Shown here in pieces: positions 1-6,322 of a stretch of 12,727 bases of DNA. Every line of letters starts with the position of its first letter. Position 1 is the stretch's first letter. Under the pieces are notes generated by a model. The model worked only from the letters and a program-made list of their open reading frames with translations. It did not search any database and was not told the DNA's origin. The position numbers were made by a program, and so were the translations under genes. Origin of the DNA: JAOUEA01 sp039933515 (GTDB lineage Bacteria > Actinomycetota > UBA4738 > HRBIN12); assembly GCA_039933515.1 (NCBI GenBank), contig JBDTNY010000027.1, positions 1 through 12,727 of the forward strand, given 5' to 3'.

Positions 1-993
1 GGGAGCGCGCGCGTCTGGGAGGTACGACCGGAAGGCTCGGCGGAGTGGATCGGTCGTGATGAGAAGGACGTGATGACCGGCGTTGCCTACAGCCCCGACG
101 GGTCGACGCTGGTCACGACCGGCCATTCGGGCGAGGCCGTGCTCCTCGATGCGTCGAGCGGGCGCCCGATCCATCGCTACCCGAGGACGTGGGACGGTGC
201 CACGTTCTCGGCGGACGGAGCAACGCTCGTCACGTCGGGAGGCGTGATCCGCGTGCTCGACCTGGCGACCGGAAAGGCCACGGCTTCGGCGCCATCAGGG
301 GGCGGCCAGGTCGCGCTCGCCCCGGACGGGCGCTCCTTCGCGACGGGCGATCGGGGTGGCGTCGCGGTGCGGGACCTGGCGACGGGCAAACGGATCGACC
401 GGTACGGTCCGACCACGCTCTTGGACGAGACCAAAGACGTCGCCTTCAGCCCGGACGGGTCGATGCTCGCGGGGATCAGCGGCCTCGCGACCGTGCGCGT
501 ATGGGACGTGACCTCGGGCCAGACGCTGCTCTCGTTCCAGGGACAGACGGGGCAAGGCCACGACATCGCCTTCAGCCCGGATGGGAGCGTGCTGGCGGTG
601 TCGGGCGGTGGTGGCATCACGTGGTGGCGGGTCCCGTCCGGCGAGGCGATCGCGACCCTGTCGACCTCGGGCTCGGTCCAGGCCGCCGAGTTCAGCCCCG
701 ACGGAGCGCTGCTCGCCACCGCGGGCGACGACGGCATCACGCGGGTCTGGGACGTCGCGACCCGGCAGGAGGTGCTCGCGCTGTCCGGGCACACCGATGC
801 CGTGCTCGACGTGGGCTTCAGCCCGGACGGAACGAGGCTGGCAACCGTCGGCGTGGACGGCACGCTCCGCGTGTACGTGCTCTCGATCCGGGACCTCAGC
901 CGGGTCGCCCGCAGCCGCCTGACCCGCGGGCTCACCGACCAGGAATGCCAGCAGTACCTGCACGTATCGGCGTGCCCGTCGGCCCCCTCGTAA
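1..993 (+). CDS. WD40-repeat beta-propeller protein, C-terminal part (5' truncated by the window edge)
   Basis: The frame is open from base 1 to the TAA at 991-993, giving 330 residues. The first ATG in frame is at 70, but the residues before it (GSARVWEV) are the end of another WD blade, so the true start lies outside the window. Seven further blades are visible, each with an F/Y/L-SPDG or APDG turn followed by an RVWDV/AVRDL-type strand and a T/S-G turn. With the partial blade upstream, the whole protein could be a longer or double propeller. The tail after the last blade (LTRGLTDQECQQYLHVSACP) is a two-cysteine extension that I associate with actinobacterial WD40 proteins, often fused to N-terminal BTAD or nSTAND ATPase regions; that part cannot be seen here. 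WD40 propellers are protein-interaction scaffolds. No enzymatic residues are evident and the partner is unknown. It converges with the next gene, with 15 bases between stops. Confidence 0.9.
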   Translation, partial: GSARVWEVRPEGSAEWIGRDEKDVMTGVAYSPDGSTLVTTGHSGEAVLLDASSGRPIHRYPRTWDGATFSADGATLVTSGGVIRVLDLATGKATASAPSGGGQVALAPDGRSFATGDRGGVAVRDLATGKRIDRYGPTTLLDETKDVAFSPDGSMLAGISGLATVRVWDVTSGQTLLSFQGQTGQGHDIAFSPDGSVLAVSGGGGITWWRVPSGEAIATLSTSGSVQAAEFSPDGALLATAGDDGITRVWDVATRQEVLALSGHTDAVLDVGFSPDGTRLATVGVDGTLRVYVLSIRDLSRVARSRLTRGLTDQECQQYLHVSACPSAPS

Positions 994-1008
994 GCAGGTC
1001 CCGGCCGG

Positions 1009-2109
1009 CTACGGCGTCGGCACCGCGACGCGGGTCCAGGCGCTGCCGTCCCAGTGCATCGCCATCGGATCGGCGTAGCCGTCGGCGCCCTGTCGCCATC
1101 CGACCGCCCAGGCATCCGAGGCGATGCGGACGTCGACGCCCAGGAGCGCCGACTCGCGAGGCGGGGCGGGCACCGACACGGAGTGCCATCCGGCGTCGTC
1201 TCGGTACAGGGCCATCGCGCGGAATCCCTCGCGCCGCTGCCCGACGGCGAACTGCTTGCCGCCCGGTCCGACCGCGACGGCCCACAGGCGCGCCACGGGA
1301 CTGCGCTTCTCGAGCACCCAGCGCTCGCCGGTGAACCGGACGACGTACACGCCGGCGAGCCAGTCCGATGCCGCGTCGAACCAGATCGAGCCGACCACCG
1401 TCATCCGGCCGTGGCCGAGCGAGACGATGTCCAGCGCGAAGGTGTTGCGCTCGTACTCGGGGAGCCGGTCCAGGCGCCATGCGCTGCCGTTCCACCGGAG
1501 CGCGGCGGGGTGCGAGAGCGGGTTCTCGATCATGCCCACCGCCCAGAGCCCGTCACGGCCCGATCGGGCGGCCGCCGAGAGGCTGACGACGCGCGCGGGG
1601 ACCGGGACCCTGGTCCACGTCGAGCCGTCGAATCGGTACGCCAGCCCGCCGCGCCGGCTGACCGTGGGCGTGTACAGGTCGTGATCGCCCACCGCCCACA
1701 CCACGCCCCCGGGCATGACCACGACGTCGTTCAGCAGACCTTCGCCCTGCGGCCGGGGGACGTGCACGCGCGTCCAGGTGCTCCCGTCGAAGTGCAGGAG
1801 CAGCGGCACGTTCTGGTCCTGCACGACGAGCCAGCCCGCGACCCAGACGTCGGACGCGCTCCGTGCGGCCACGGCGGTGTACGTGTGCGCCCGCATGATC
1901 GTCGGCCCGCCGACCGCCCACGTGGCTCCGTCCCAATGCACGATCAGGTCGTCGCCCGCCGCCCATGCGTCGTCGGCGGCGATCACGACGACGTCGGCGA
2001 GCCGGTGGTCGAACGGATCGGGCGCGCGCGCCCCGGCCCGGACCGGCGTGATCGCCAGGGCCGTCAGGGTCGCAAGAACGATGAACCGCGAGCCTCGCCG
2101 CGCGCGCAT
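1009..2109 (-). CDS. Secreted seven-repeat 'WAVG' beta-propeller protein
   Basis: 366 residues. The frame is open further upstream, but the start at 2109 is chosen for two reasons: GGAGGG (2118-2123) sits 8 bases before this ATG, and it opens directly into a signal peptide. That peptide has Arg residues at 2-8, a hydrophobic core at about 9-22 and a likely cut after RAGARA near 29. The mature part is seven tandem repeats of about 45 residues. Each pairs a D-x-W-A-V-G strand (residues 47-52, 87-92, 137-141, 187-192, 236-240, 286-290, 332-337) with a HWDGS-x-W-T-x-V-x-VP strand. This spacing predicts a closed seven-bladed propeller. Blades 5 and 6 are the most diverged. No catalytic residues stand out; it could bind a sugar, protein or surface ligand. 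It follows the small ABM-like gene by 17 bases, so the two are probably cotranscribed. Confidence 0.85.
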   Translation of the reverse strand: MRARRGSRFIVLATLTALAITPVRAGARAPDPFDHRLADVVVIAADDAWAAGDDLIVHWDGATWAVGGPTIMRAHTYTAVAARSASDVWVAGWLVVQDQNVPLLLHFDGSTWTRVHVPRPQGEGLLNDVVVMPGGVVWAVGDHDLYTPTVSRRGGLAYRFDGSTWTRVPVPARVVSLSAAARSGRDGLWAVGMIENPLSHPAALRWNGSAWRLDRLPEYERNTFALDIVSLGHGRMTVVGSIWFDAASDWLAGVYVVRFTGERWVLEKRSPVARLWAVAVGPGGKQFAVGQRREGFRAMALYRDDAGWHSVSVPAPPRESALLGVDVRIASDAWAVGWRQGADGYADPMAMHWDGSAWTRVAVPTP

Positions 2110-2126
2110 CGGGACCACCCTCCGGG

Positions 2127-2405
2127 TCAGTACTGGACGGACTCGACCTCTTCGTAGAGCTCGATCCGTGGGTGTCCGACGACGCCGGCGCGACCCATCG
2201 CGTCTTTGAGGGCGGGGTTGTCGCGGAACGCGGTCGCGGTGTCCACGGACGAGAAGCCCGACACGATCGTGATGTTGTCCGGGTCGTCCACGCCGCGGTT
2301 GACGCGGTGGAAGAGGGCGCCTCCCGACGACGGAGGGAACTCGTCGAAGACCGCCTTGAAGCGGTCGTAGTCCTCGACGCCGTGGTTGATCGCCAGCACG
2401 TACAT
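2127..2405 (-). CDS. Small ABM/Dabb-like dimeric alpha-beta barrel protein (first of two)
   Basis: 92 residues, close to the usual size of single-domain antibiotic-biosynthesis-monooxygenase (ABM) or cyclase-like proteins. ATG 2405 is chosen over a longer frame because GGGAGG (2410-2415) lies 4 bases upstream and the protein opens straight into a beta strand (MYVLAINHGV). The pattern is strand, helix (DYDRFKAVFDEF), strands (ALFHRVNRG, NITIVSGFSS), helix (TATAFRDNPALKDAMGRAG), then a final strand (RIELYEEVE). That is a ferredoxin-like fold that typically forms homodimers. Family members include heme-degrading enzymes, quinol monooxygenases and many proteins of unknown role, so the substrate cannot be read from the sequence. 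A 125-base gap separates it from the second ABM-like gene upstream, so it may have its own promoter. The secreted propeller gene follows by 17 bases. Confidence 0.75.
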   Translation of the reverse strand: MYVLAINHGVEDYDRFKAVFDEFPPSSGGALFHRVNRGVDDPDNITIVSGFSSVDTATAFRDNPALKDAMGRAGVVGHPRIELYEEVESVQY

Positions 2406-2490
2406 GGGTCCTCCCGTCCCGCTGGATCGTCCAGCCGTTCGCGCAGCGTACGCCCACGGTCCTGATAAGGGAATCGCCCGGCCCCTGACC

Positions 2491-2515
2491 CCCGGAACCG
2501 GTCTCGCCGGCCGGG
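2491..2515 (-). terminator. GC-rich hairpin in the gap between the two ABM-like genes; possible terminator
   Basis: An outer 5-bp stem (CCCGG 2491-2495 with CCGGG 2511-2515) encloses a 4-bp inner stem (CCGG 2498-2501 with CCGG 2507-2510) and a 5-base loop, with a two-base AA bulge. It begins 15 bases after the stop of the upstream minus-strand gene. There is no T-run, so it is not a classical intrinsic terminator. It may attenuate or terminate, or may simply be GC-rich chance. The 2406-2530 gap otherwise holds only the Shine-Dalgarno of the next gene; I see no convincing -35/-10 pair in it. Confidence 0.35.
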
Positions 2516-2530
2516 CCTCGCCCGCGCACC

Positions 2531-2815
2531 TCAGCTCCGGCTGACCCTGGCCTCCGCGGTCCACGTCGAGAGCGACGGGACGGATCCTGCGCGCTCGAAC
2601 ATCGCGGGCGCGGCGGGCGGGCCCGATGACCGCATCGCCATCACGGCGTCCTTGGACTCCCACACCGTGACGATCCGCCAGGTTCCGTCTTCGGCCCGCA
2701 ACAACGACGACTCGATCAACCCATCGGGCAAGACGGCGGTGAGTTCCTGCCAGGCGGAGCGAAGGTCGTCCTCACGCGCCGACTCCACCGCGCCTTCGAC
2801 GATCGTGACGAACAT
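2531..2815 (-). CDS. Small ABM-like alpha-beta barrel protein (second of two)
   Basis: 94 residues. ATG 2815 is well supported by AAGGAGG at 2822-2828, 6 bases upstream, the strongest Shine-Dalgarno in the block. The fold pattern is a strand (MFVTIVEGAV), a helix (REDDLRSAWQELTAVLP), strands (GLIESSLLRAEDGTWRIVTVWES), then a helix rich in Met, Ala and Pro. This fits the ABM family (stress-responsive or monooxygenase-like barrels), where 'W-R-I-V-T-V-W-E-S' is a typical central strand pair. It is clearly different in sequence from the neighbouring 92-residue ABM-like protein, so the two are not a recent duplication. They could be separate homodimers or a heterodimer. It lies 17 bases after the C45 hydrolase stop and is almost certainly cotranscribed with it. 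The substrate is unknown. Confidence 0.75.
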   Translation of the reverse strand: MFVTIVEGAVESAREDDLRSAWQELTAVLPDGLIESSLLRAEDGTWRIVTVWESKDAVMAMRSSGPPAAPAMFERAGSVPSLSTWTAEARVSRS

Positions 2816-2832
2816 GGTGCGCCTCCTTCTCG

Positions 2833-3912
2833 TCAGCGCCCCGGGTAGGACGCGAACTCGTAGACCTGCGCCTGTGAATCGCACGGGTTCCCACGGCCGT
2901 ACGTGATGCGGCCGTCGGTGACGTCGGCCACGCACCAGAACACCGTCTTCTCGTTCGGGTGCTCGTCGTCGGGGTGGCGACAGATCGCGTTGGGGTGGGT
3001 CTCGTGGTCGCTGAGCATCGCGCGCATCGAGTCCGTCGTCACCGTGCCCGGCGCTTGCTTTGCGAGGAGCGCCCGCGCGCGCCCGTAGCGCTGGCCCGAG
3101 CGCACCGCGTAGTCGGGGTCGCCCTCGAAGTCGAGCATGCGATCGCAGACGTAGTGGTTCGTGTGGGCGAGATGGTCGGCTTCGTCGAGGCCCGTGACCT
3201 CGGCCTCGGTCGCGCTCCCCTCGACGTTCGCGACGGCGCCGTCGGCGGCCGCGAGCACGTTGTTGTAGCTGGAGGCTCGGTCCGGGCGCAGGGCCATCAC
3301 GACCATCTCCTCCAGGTTGCGGGCGCGCATCATCTCGAGCACCTGGTGCGACCGCGAGATCCCGACCCGCTCGTCGTTCGGCGAGAGCTCGTTGCCGGTG
3401 AGCGAGAGCCCCGCGTCGTTGAATCCGACCGAGAGCCAGGGGATCCCCCCGAGCTGGAAGATCACGGGCTCGTCGGTGACGCTGATCTCGAGCGCCGTGA
3501 TGGCGTCCTCGGCCGAGGGGCGGATGTCGTTCGTGTGTCCGACGATCAGGTGGCCGTCGGCGGTCGCCCGGGGTCCCGCCACGAGGTCGCTGCACCGTCC
3601 CTGCGTCACCTTCTCGCGCGGCGCGTACCAGATCTCCTCGATCGAGCACGCGAAGAACGCGAGCGGATCGACGCCGGCCGCCTCGGCGCAGCCGTCGAGC
3701 TCCTCGACCAGCCAGGGGAGCCGCGGTTCGGTGAACGCCCGATACTCGGCCGCGAGGTCGAGCTGCGCCCCGCGGGAGCGCCCCGCGGGCAGGTCCTCGA
3801 AGGAGCTGTCGAGCTCGCGGCGGATCGCGTCGCGCCCCGCCTCGCCCATCTGACGTCCCACCTCGCGGTGCGATCCCACGACCCGCACGACCTCGATCGG
3901 GCGCGGCGTCAC
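2833..3912 (-). CDS. C45-family autoproteolytic acyltransferase/hydrolase (isopenicillin N acyltransferase-like)
   Basis: 359 residues with a GTG start. GTG (3912-3910) shares bases with the TGA stop (3911-3909) of the upstream gene, a 4-bp GTGA overlap implying translational coupling; longer upstream extensions run through that gene and are rejected. The protein resembles the C45 / acyl-CoA:6-aminopenicillanate acyltransferase group of Ntn hydrolases. These self-cleave before a Cys that becomes the N-terminal nucleophile of the beta chain. Cys107 in QGRCSDLVAGPR fits that role in position (penicillin acyltransferase uses Cys103) and context. It is followed by the family's D/N-G-x-L-x-x-G-H-T-N-D stretch (about 119-129) and a later L-A-H-T-N-H-Y segment (248-254). 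Expected activity is hydrolysis or transfer at an amide bond; the substrate is unknown. There is no signal peptide, so it is probably cytoplasmic. Alternative: an uncharacterised linear-amide hydrolase. Confidence 0.85.
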   Translation of the reverse strand: MTPRPIEVVRVVGSHREVGRQMGEAGRDAIRRELDSSFEDLPAGRSRGAQLDLAAEYRAFTEPRLPWLVEELDGCAEAAGVDPLAFFACSIEEIWYAPREKVTQGRCSDLVAGPRATADGHLIVGHTNDIRPSAEDAITALEISVTDEPVIFQLGGIPWLSVGFNDAGLSLTGNELSPNDERVGISRSHQVLEMMRARNLEEMVVMALRPDRASSYNNVLAAADGAVANVEGSATEAEVTGLDEADHLAHTNHYVCDRMLDFEGDPDYAVRSGQRYGRARALLAKQAPGTVTTDSMRAMLSDHETHPNAICRHPDDEHPNEKTVFWCVADVTDGRITYGRGNPCDSQAQVYEFASYPGR

Positions 3913-4862
3913 ACCGCACCCGGCATCGGAGGCAGGGGCGTGGGCGCGCCGGCGAACGCGGTGGGTGCGACGGGTGCGGCGCCGCGCGAGGCCCGGAACG
4001 CCGCCACCGTGAGGGCGCCGAGCCCCCAGACCGTGGCGACGAGGAACAGCAGGGCGCCGAGTCCCGGCACGAGCGCGGCCACGCGCAGGATGCCCCATCC
4101 CAGCAGGAAGGCGAGGAAGCGATGCGCCGGGGGCTTCAGGATCAGCCGCCCGAAGGCGAGGGAGCCCGCTGCGTAGCCGATCGAATAGAGGAGCACCAGC
4201 CCCAGGAGGATGCCCACGCCCAACAGCGCCCCGACGATCGTGACGATCGCGATGAGGGCGACGATCGGCAGCCCGAGGAACGCGAGGGCTCCCCATCCGA
4301 TCGACGCGCCCACGCGGCGCCGTGCGGCGTCGGCGATCGCGTCGGCCGCCCGCGGCAGCACGAGCGTGAGCAGCAGCCCGATCACGAACGACGACACCGA
4401 GGCCGCGACCCAATACCCGATCCGGCTGAGCACCGCTGCGTCGCCCAGGTCGAAGCGCACGTTCTGACGGCTGACGGTTCCCTTGACGATCGCCCCCGGG
4501 GCGATGTCGGGCGCCTCGGAGGAGGTGACGTCGCCCTGAACGGCCGCGCCGTCGGTGATCGTGACGCGGCCGTTCGTTGCGATCACGTCCTGCCCCACGT
4601 CGCCCGTGATCCGCACGTCGCCGTTGAACGCCACCACGGTGCCTGTCACCTGGCCGGCGATCGTCGCGTCGCCGTCGAAGATGACGGCGGTCTCGACTGT
4701 CTCATCGGCGAGCACGTCGAGCCGGCCCGTCAGCACCACGAAGGCGCCGTTGCCCGCACCGCGGTCCAGGGTCCCCGACCGGGCAAGCGCCGTGGGTGCG
4801 AGGAGCCCCATCAGTCCGGCGCCGAGCGCGGTCAGCGCGATCACCCACTTCCGTACCGACAT
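3909..4862 (-). CDS. Secreted/membrane polymer-forming (bactofilin-like) protein with C-terminal transmembrane helices
   Basis: 317 residues. ATG 4862 has GGGAGGG (4870-4876) 7 bases upstream and opens into a signal peptide (core about 6-22, likely cut after ALA near 27). Residues about 40-137 form a short right-handed repeat region of alternating V-x-x-x-G-D strands (TVETAVIFDGDATIAG, TVVAFNGDVRITGDVG, VIATNGRVTITDGAAV). This is the pattern of polymer-forming/bactofilin domains. Residues about 148-290 contain four or five hydrophobic helices rich in Gly, Leu and Val, followed by a Pro/Ala-rich tail of about 25 residues. The layout suggests an extracytoplasmic beta-helix anchored to the membrane. 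True bactofilins are usually cytoplasmic and lack helices, so this belongs to the membrane-linked variety, whose function is not established. Its stop overlaps the C45 hydrolase start by 4 bp. The aminotransferase-like gene lies 55 bases upstream. Confidence 0.8.
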   Translation of the reverse strand: MSVRKWVIALTALGAGLMGLLAPTALARSGTLDRGAGNGAFVVLTGRLDVLADETVETAVIFDGDATIAGQVTGTVVAFNGDVRITGDVGQDVIATNGRVTITDGAAVQGDVTSSEAPDIAPGAIVKGTVSRQNVRFDLGDAAVLSRIGYWVAASVSSFVIGLLLTLVLPRAADAIADAARRRVGASIGWGALAFLGLPIVALIAIVTIVGALLGVGILLGLVLLYSIGYAAGSLAFGRLILKPPAHRFLAFLLGWGILRVAALVPGLGALLFLVATVWGLGALTVAAFRASRGAAPVAPTAFAGAPTPLPPMPGAV

Positions 4863-4912
4863 CGGATCACCCTCCCGTCGATCGAGGGGCCAGGCTACCT
4901 CGCGGGCGCGAT

Positions 4913-4928
4913 GCCGGTCAGCCGGTCA
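4913..4928. repeat. 8-bp perfect tandem duplication across the aminotransferase stop codon
   Basis: GCCGGTCA occurs twice in direct succession (4913-4920 and 4921-4928). Read on the minus strand, the first copy encodes the last codons (Leu-Thr-Gly) and the second, shifted by two bases in frame, supplies the TGA stop. Removing one copy would extend the protein by only a few residues (I-A-P-A-R) to a TAG. Confidence 0.9.
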
Positions 4929-6276
4929 GCTCGGCGAGCAACTCGCCGAACGCCCCGACGTAGGTCTCGACGTCGTCCGCGGCCGCCGGAACGGCACAGG
5001 TCGGGCCGGCGCCCACGATCGCGTCCCACACCCCGCGGTTCGCGAGGTAGACGCGCATCAGGCGCCGGAACGGCTCGTCCCAGCTCGCACGAGATTCGGC
5101 GGCGTTCCTCGGCATCGACGGCGCGAACGTGACGCCGCTGCGCGGCCAGAATCGGTGGGTGGTCCAGGGGAGGCCGGCGGTCGCGATGACCTTCTCGATC
5201 CCGTCGGCGAGCTGCGCGCCGAGCGCGTGCGTGTGTGCGTAGGCCTGGGGCGTGAGGATCTCGCCCATCGTGGCGCGCGCCGCGGCCATCGACAGCGCGT
5301 TGCCGAACAGCGTGCCGCCTGTGGCGACCGCCGCCTTCGCGTCGTCGCGGCCGGCGGGCCGCTCGAGGACTTCGGCGACCTCGGGGGTCATCCCGTAGGC
5401 GCCCAGGGGAACGCCGCCCGCGATCGACTTGCCGATCGTGACGATGTCGGGTGACAGGGCCCAGGTACGCGTGAGCCCGCCGGCGCCCACGACCTGGGTG
5501 TGCGTCTCGTCGTAGGCGAGCAGGGTGCCGGTCTCGCGCGTGATCGCACGCAACCCGTCGTGGAAGCCGTCGATCGGGAGCTGGAGTCCGAGCTCGTTCG
5601 TGAGCGCCGGTTCCGTGATCACGATCGCGACCTCGCGCGTCTCGAGCGCGGCGCGGAGCGCGTCGAGGTCGTTGAACGGCACGATCGCCGTCTTCGAGGT
5701 GACGTCGCGCGGCAGGCCCGCTTCCTCGGGAACGAGCTCGCCGTCCTCGAGCGCCACGAGCGCCTCGTCGAAGTGACCGTGGTACTTCCCGTCGAAGAAC
5801 AGGACCTTGTCGCGGCCGGTCGCGACGCGCGCCACGCGGATCGCCTCGGTGTTCGCGTGCGTGGCCGAGAGCGTGAACTGCCACTTCGGGAGGCCGTAGC
5901 GGCGCCCGAGCTCCTCGGCCACCCAGATCCCGTCCTCGTTCGGCAGCATGAACTGGGCGCCCGCCGCGACCCGGCGCGAGACCGCCTCGACGACCGGCTC
6001 GGGCGCGTAGCCCGTGAACAGCGACATGTCGGCGATGTTGAAGTCGGCGTATTCGTTCCCGTCGACGTCGCGGAAGCGGGCGCCCTTGCCCTCGTCGACG
6101 AAGAGCGGCGGGTGATCGAACGATGTGCGGAGCCACGACATCGGGACGCCGTTGGGCATCACGTGTTTCGCGCGCTCCCACAGCGCGATCGACCCCGCGT
6201 GGGTCTCGACGAAGCGCGCGTCTTCACGCGTCTTCAGCTCCTGTAGCTTGTCTCGGTCTATCCCCGTCGCGTCCAT
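4918..6276 (-). CDS. Class-III PLP-dependent aminotransferase, glutamate-1-semialdehyde aminomutase-like (substrate unknown)
   Basis: 452 residues, a full length for fold-type I class-III aminotransferases. Lys283 in DIVTIGKSIAGGVPLGAYG is the expected lysine that forms the Schiff base with pyridoxal phosphate. YHGHFDE (165-171) matches the HemL-type YHG segment. TEP (221-223), and D256, which would pair with the pyridine nitrogen, are also present. Two signatures differ from classical GSAM. The SGTEA box is read as SATHANTEA (137-145), and the usual D-E-V-x-T-G-F-R is DETHTQVVGAGG (256-267). This marks it as a divergent HemL-like subgroup, so it should not be called hemL. No Shine-Dalgarno is evident before ATG 6276. 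It sits 46 bases after the PQQ-like propeller gene and 55 bases before the polymer-forming gene, on the same strand, so cotranscription is plausible. The amine substrate is unknown. Confidence 0.87.
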   Translation of the reverse strand: MDATGIDRDKLQELKTREDARFVETHAGSIALWERAKHVMPNGVPMSWLRTSFDHPPLFVDEGKGARFRDVDGNEYADFNIADMSLFTGYAPEPVVEAVSRRVAAGAQFMLPNEDGIWVAEELGRRYGLPKWQFTLSATHANTEAIRVARVATGRDKVLFFDGKYHGHFDEALVALEDGELVPEEAGLPRDVTSKTAIVPFNDLDALRAALETREVAIVITEPALTNELGLQLPIDGFHDGLRAITRETGTLLAYDETHTQVVGAGGLTRTWALSPDIVTIGKSIAGGVPLGAYGMTPEVAEVLERPAGRDDAKAAVATGGTLFGNALSMAAARATMGEILTPQAYAHTHALGAQLADGIEKVIATAGLPWTTHRFWPRSGVTFAPSMPRNAAESRASWDEPFRRLMRVYLANRGVWDAIVGAGPTCAVPAAADDVETYVGAFGELLAELTG

Positions 6277-6322
6277 GGCGCTAGGTCTATCAGGTCGGCC
6301 GGCCGTGCCGCGAACCGGGCGG

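Noticed and set aside
1014..1031. 6-bp-stem hairpin (GCGTCG / CGACGC) just inside the 3' end of the secreted propeller, as a terminator for the WD40 gene
   Set aside because: It lies in coding sequence, has no T-run, and stems of this size are common by chance at this GC content.
177..1115. Long open frames antisense to the WD40 gene (and shifted-frame ORFs on the plus strand)
   Set aside because: They are low-complexity Arg/Pro/Ser/Ala-rich translations with no family signal, as expected in very GC-rich coding DNA, and the WD40 frame explains the region fully.
2110..2529. N-terminal extension of the secreted propeller to a start at 2529
   Set aside because: It would read through the ABM-like gene in another frame and bury a clear signal peptide; the ATG at 2109 has a good ribosome site.
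3913..4413. Longer start for the C45 hydrolase at 4413
   Set aside because: The extension is an Arg/Gly-rich shadow of the polymer-forming gene; the GTG overlapping that gene's stop matches the family's N-terminus.
6277..6322. TTGACC near the PQQ-like stop as a -35 element for the aminotransferase-like gene
   Set aside because: No -10 element lies at a workable distance; the GATAGA further on is about 29 bases away.
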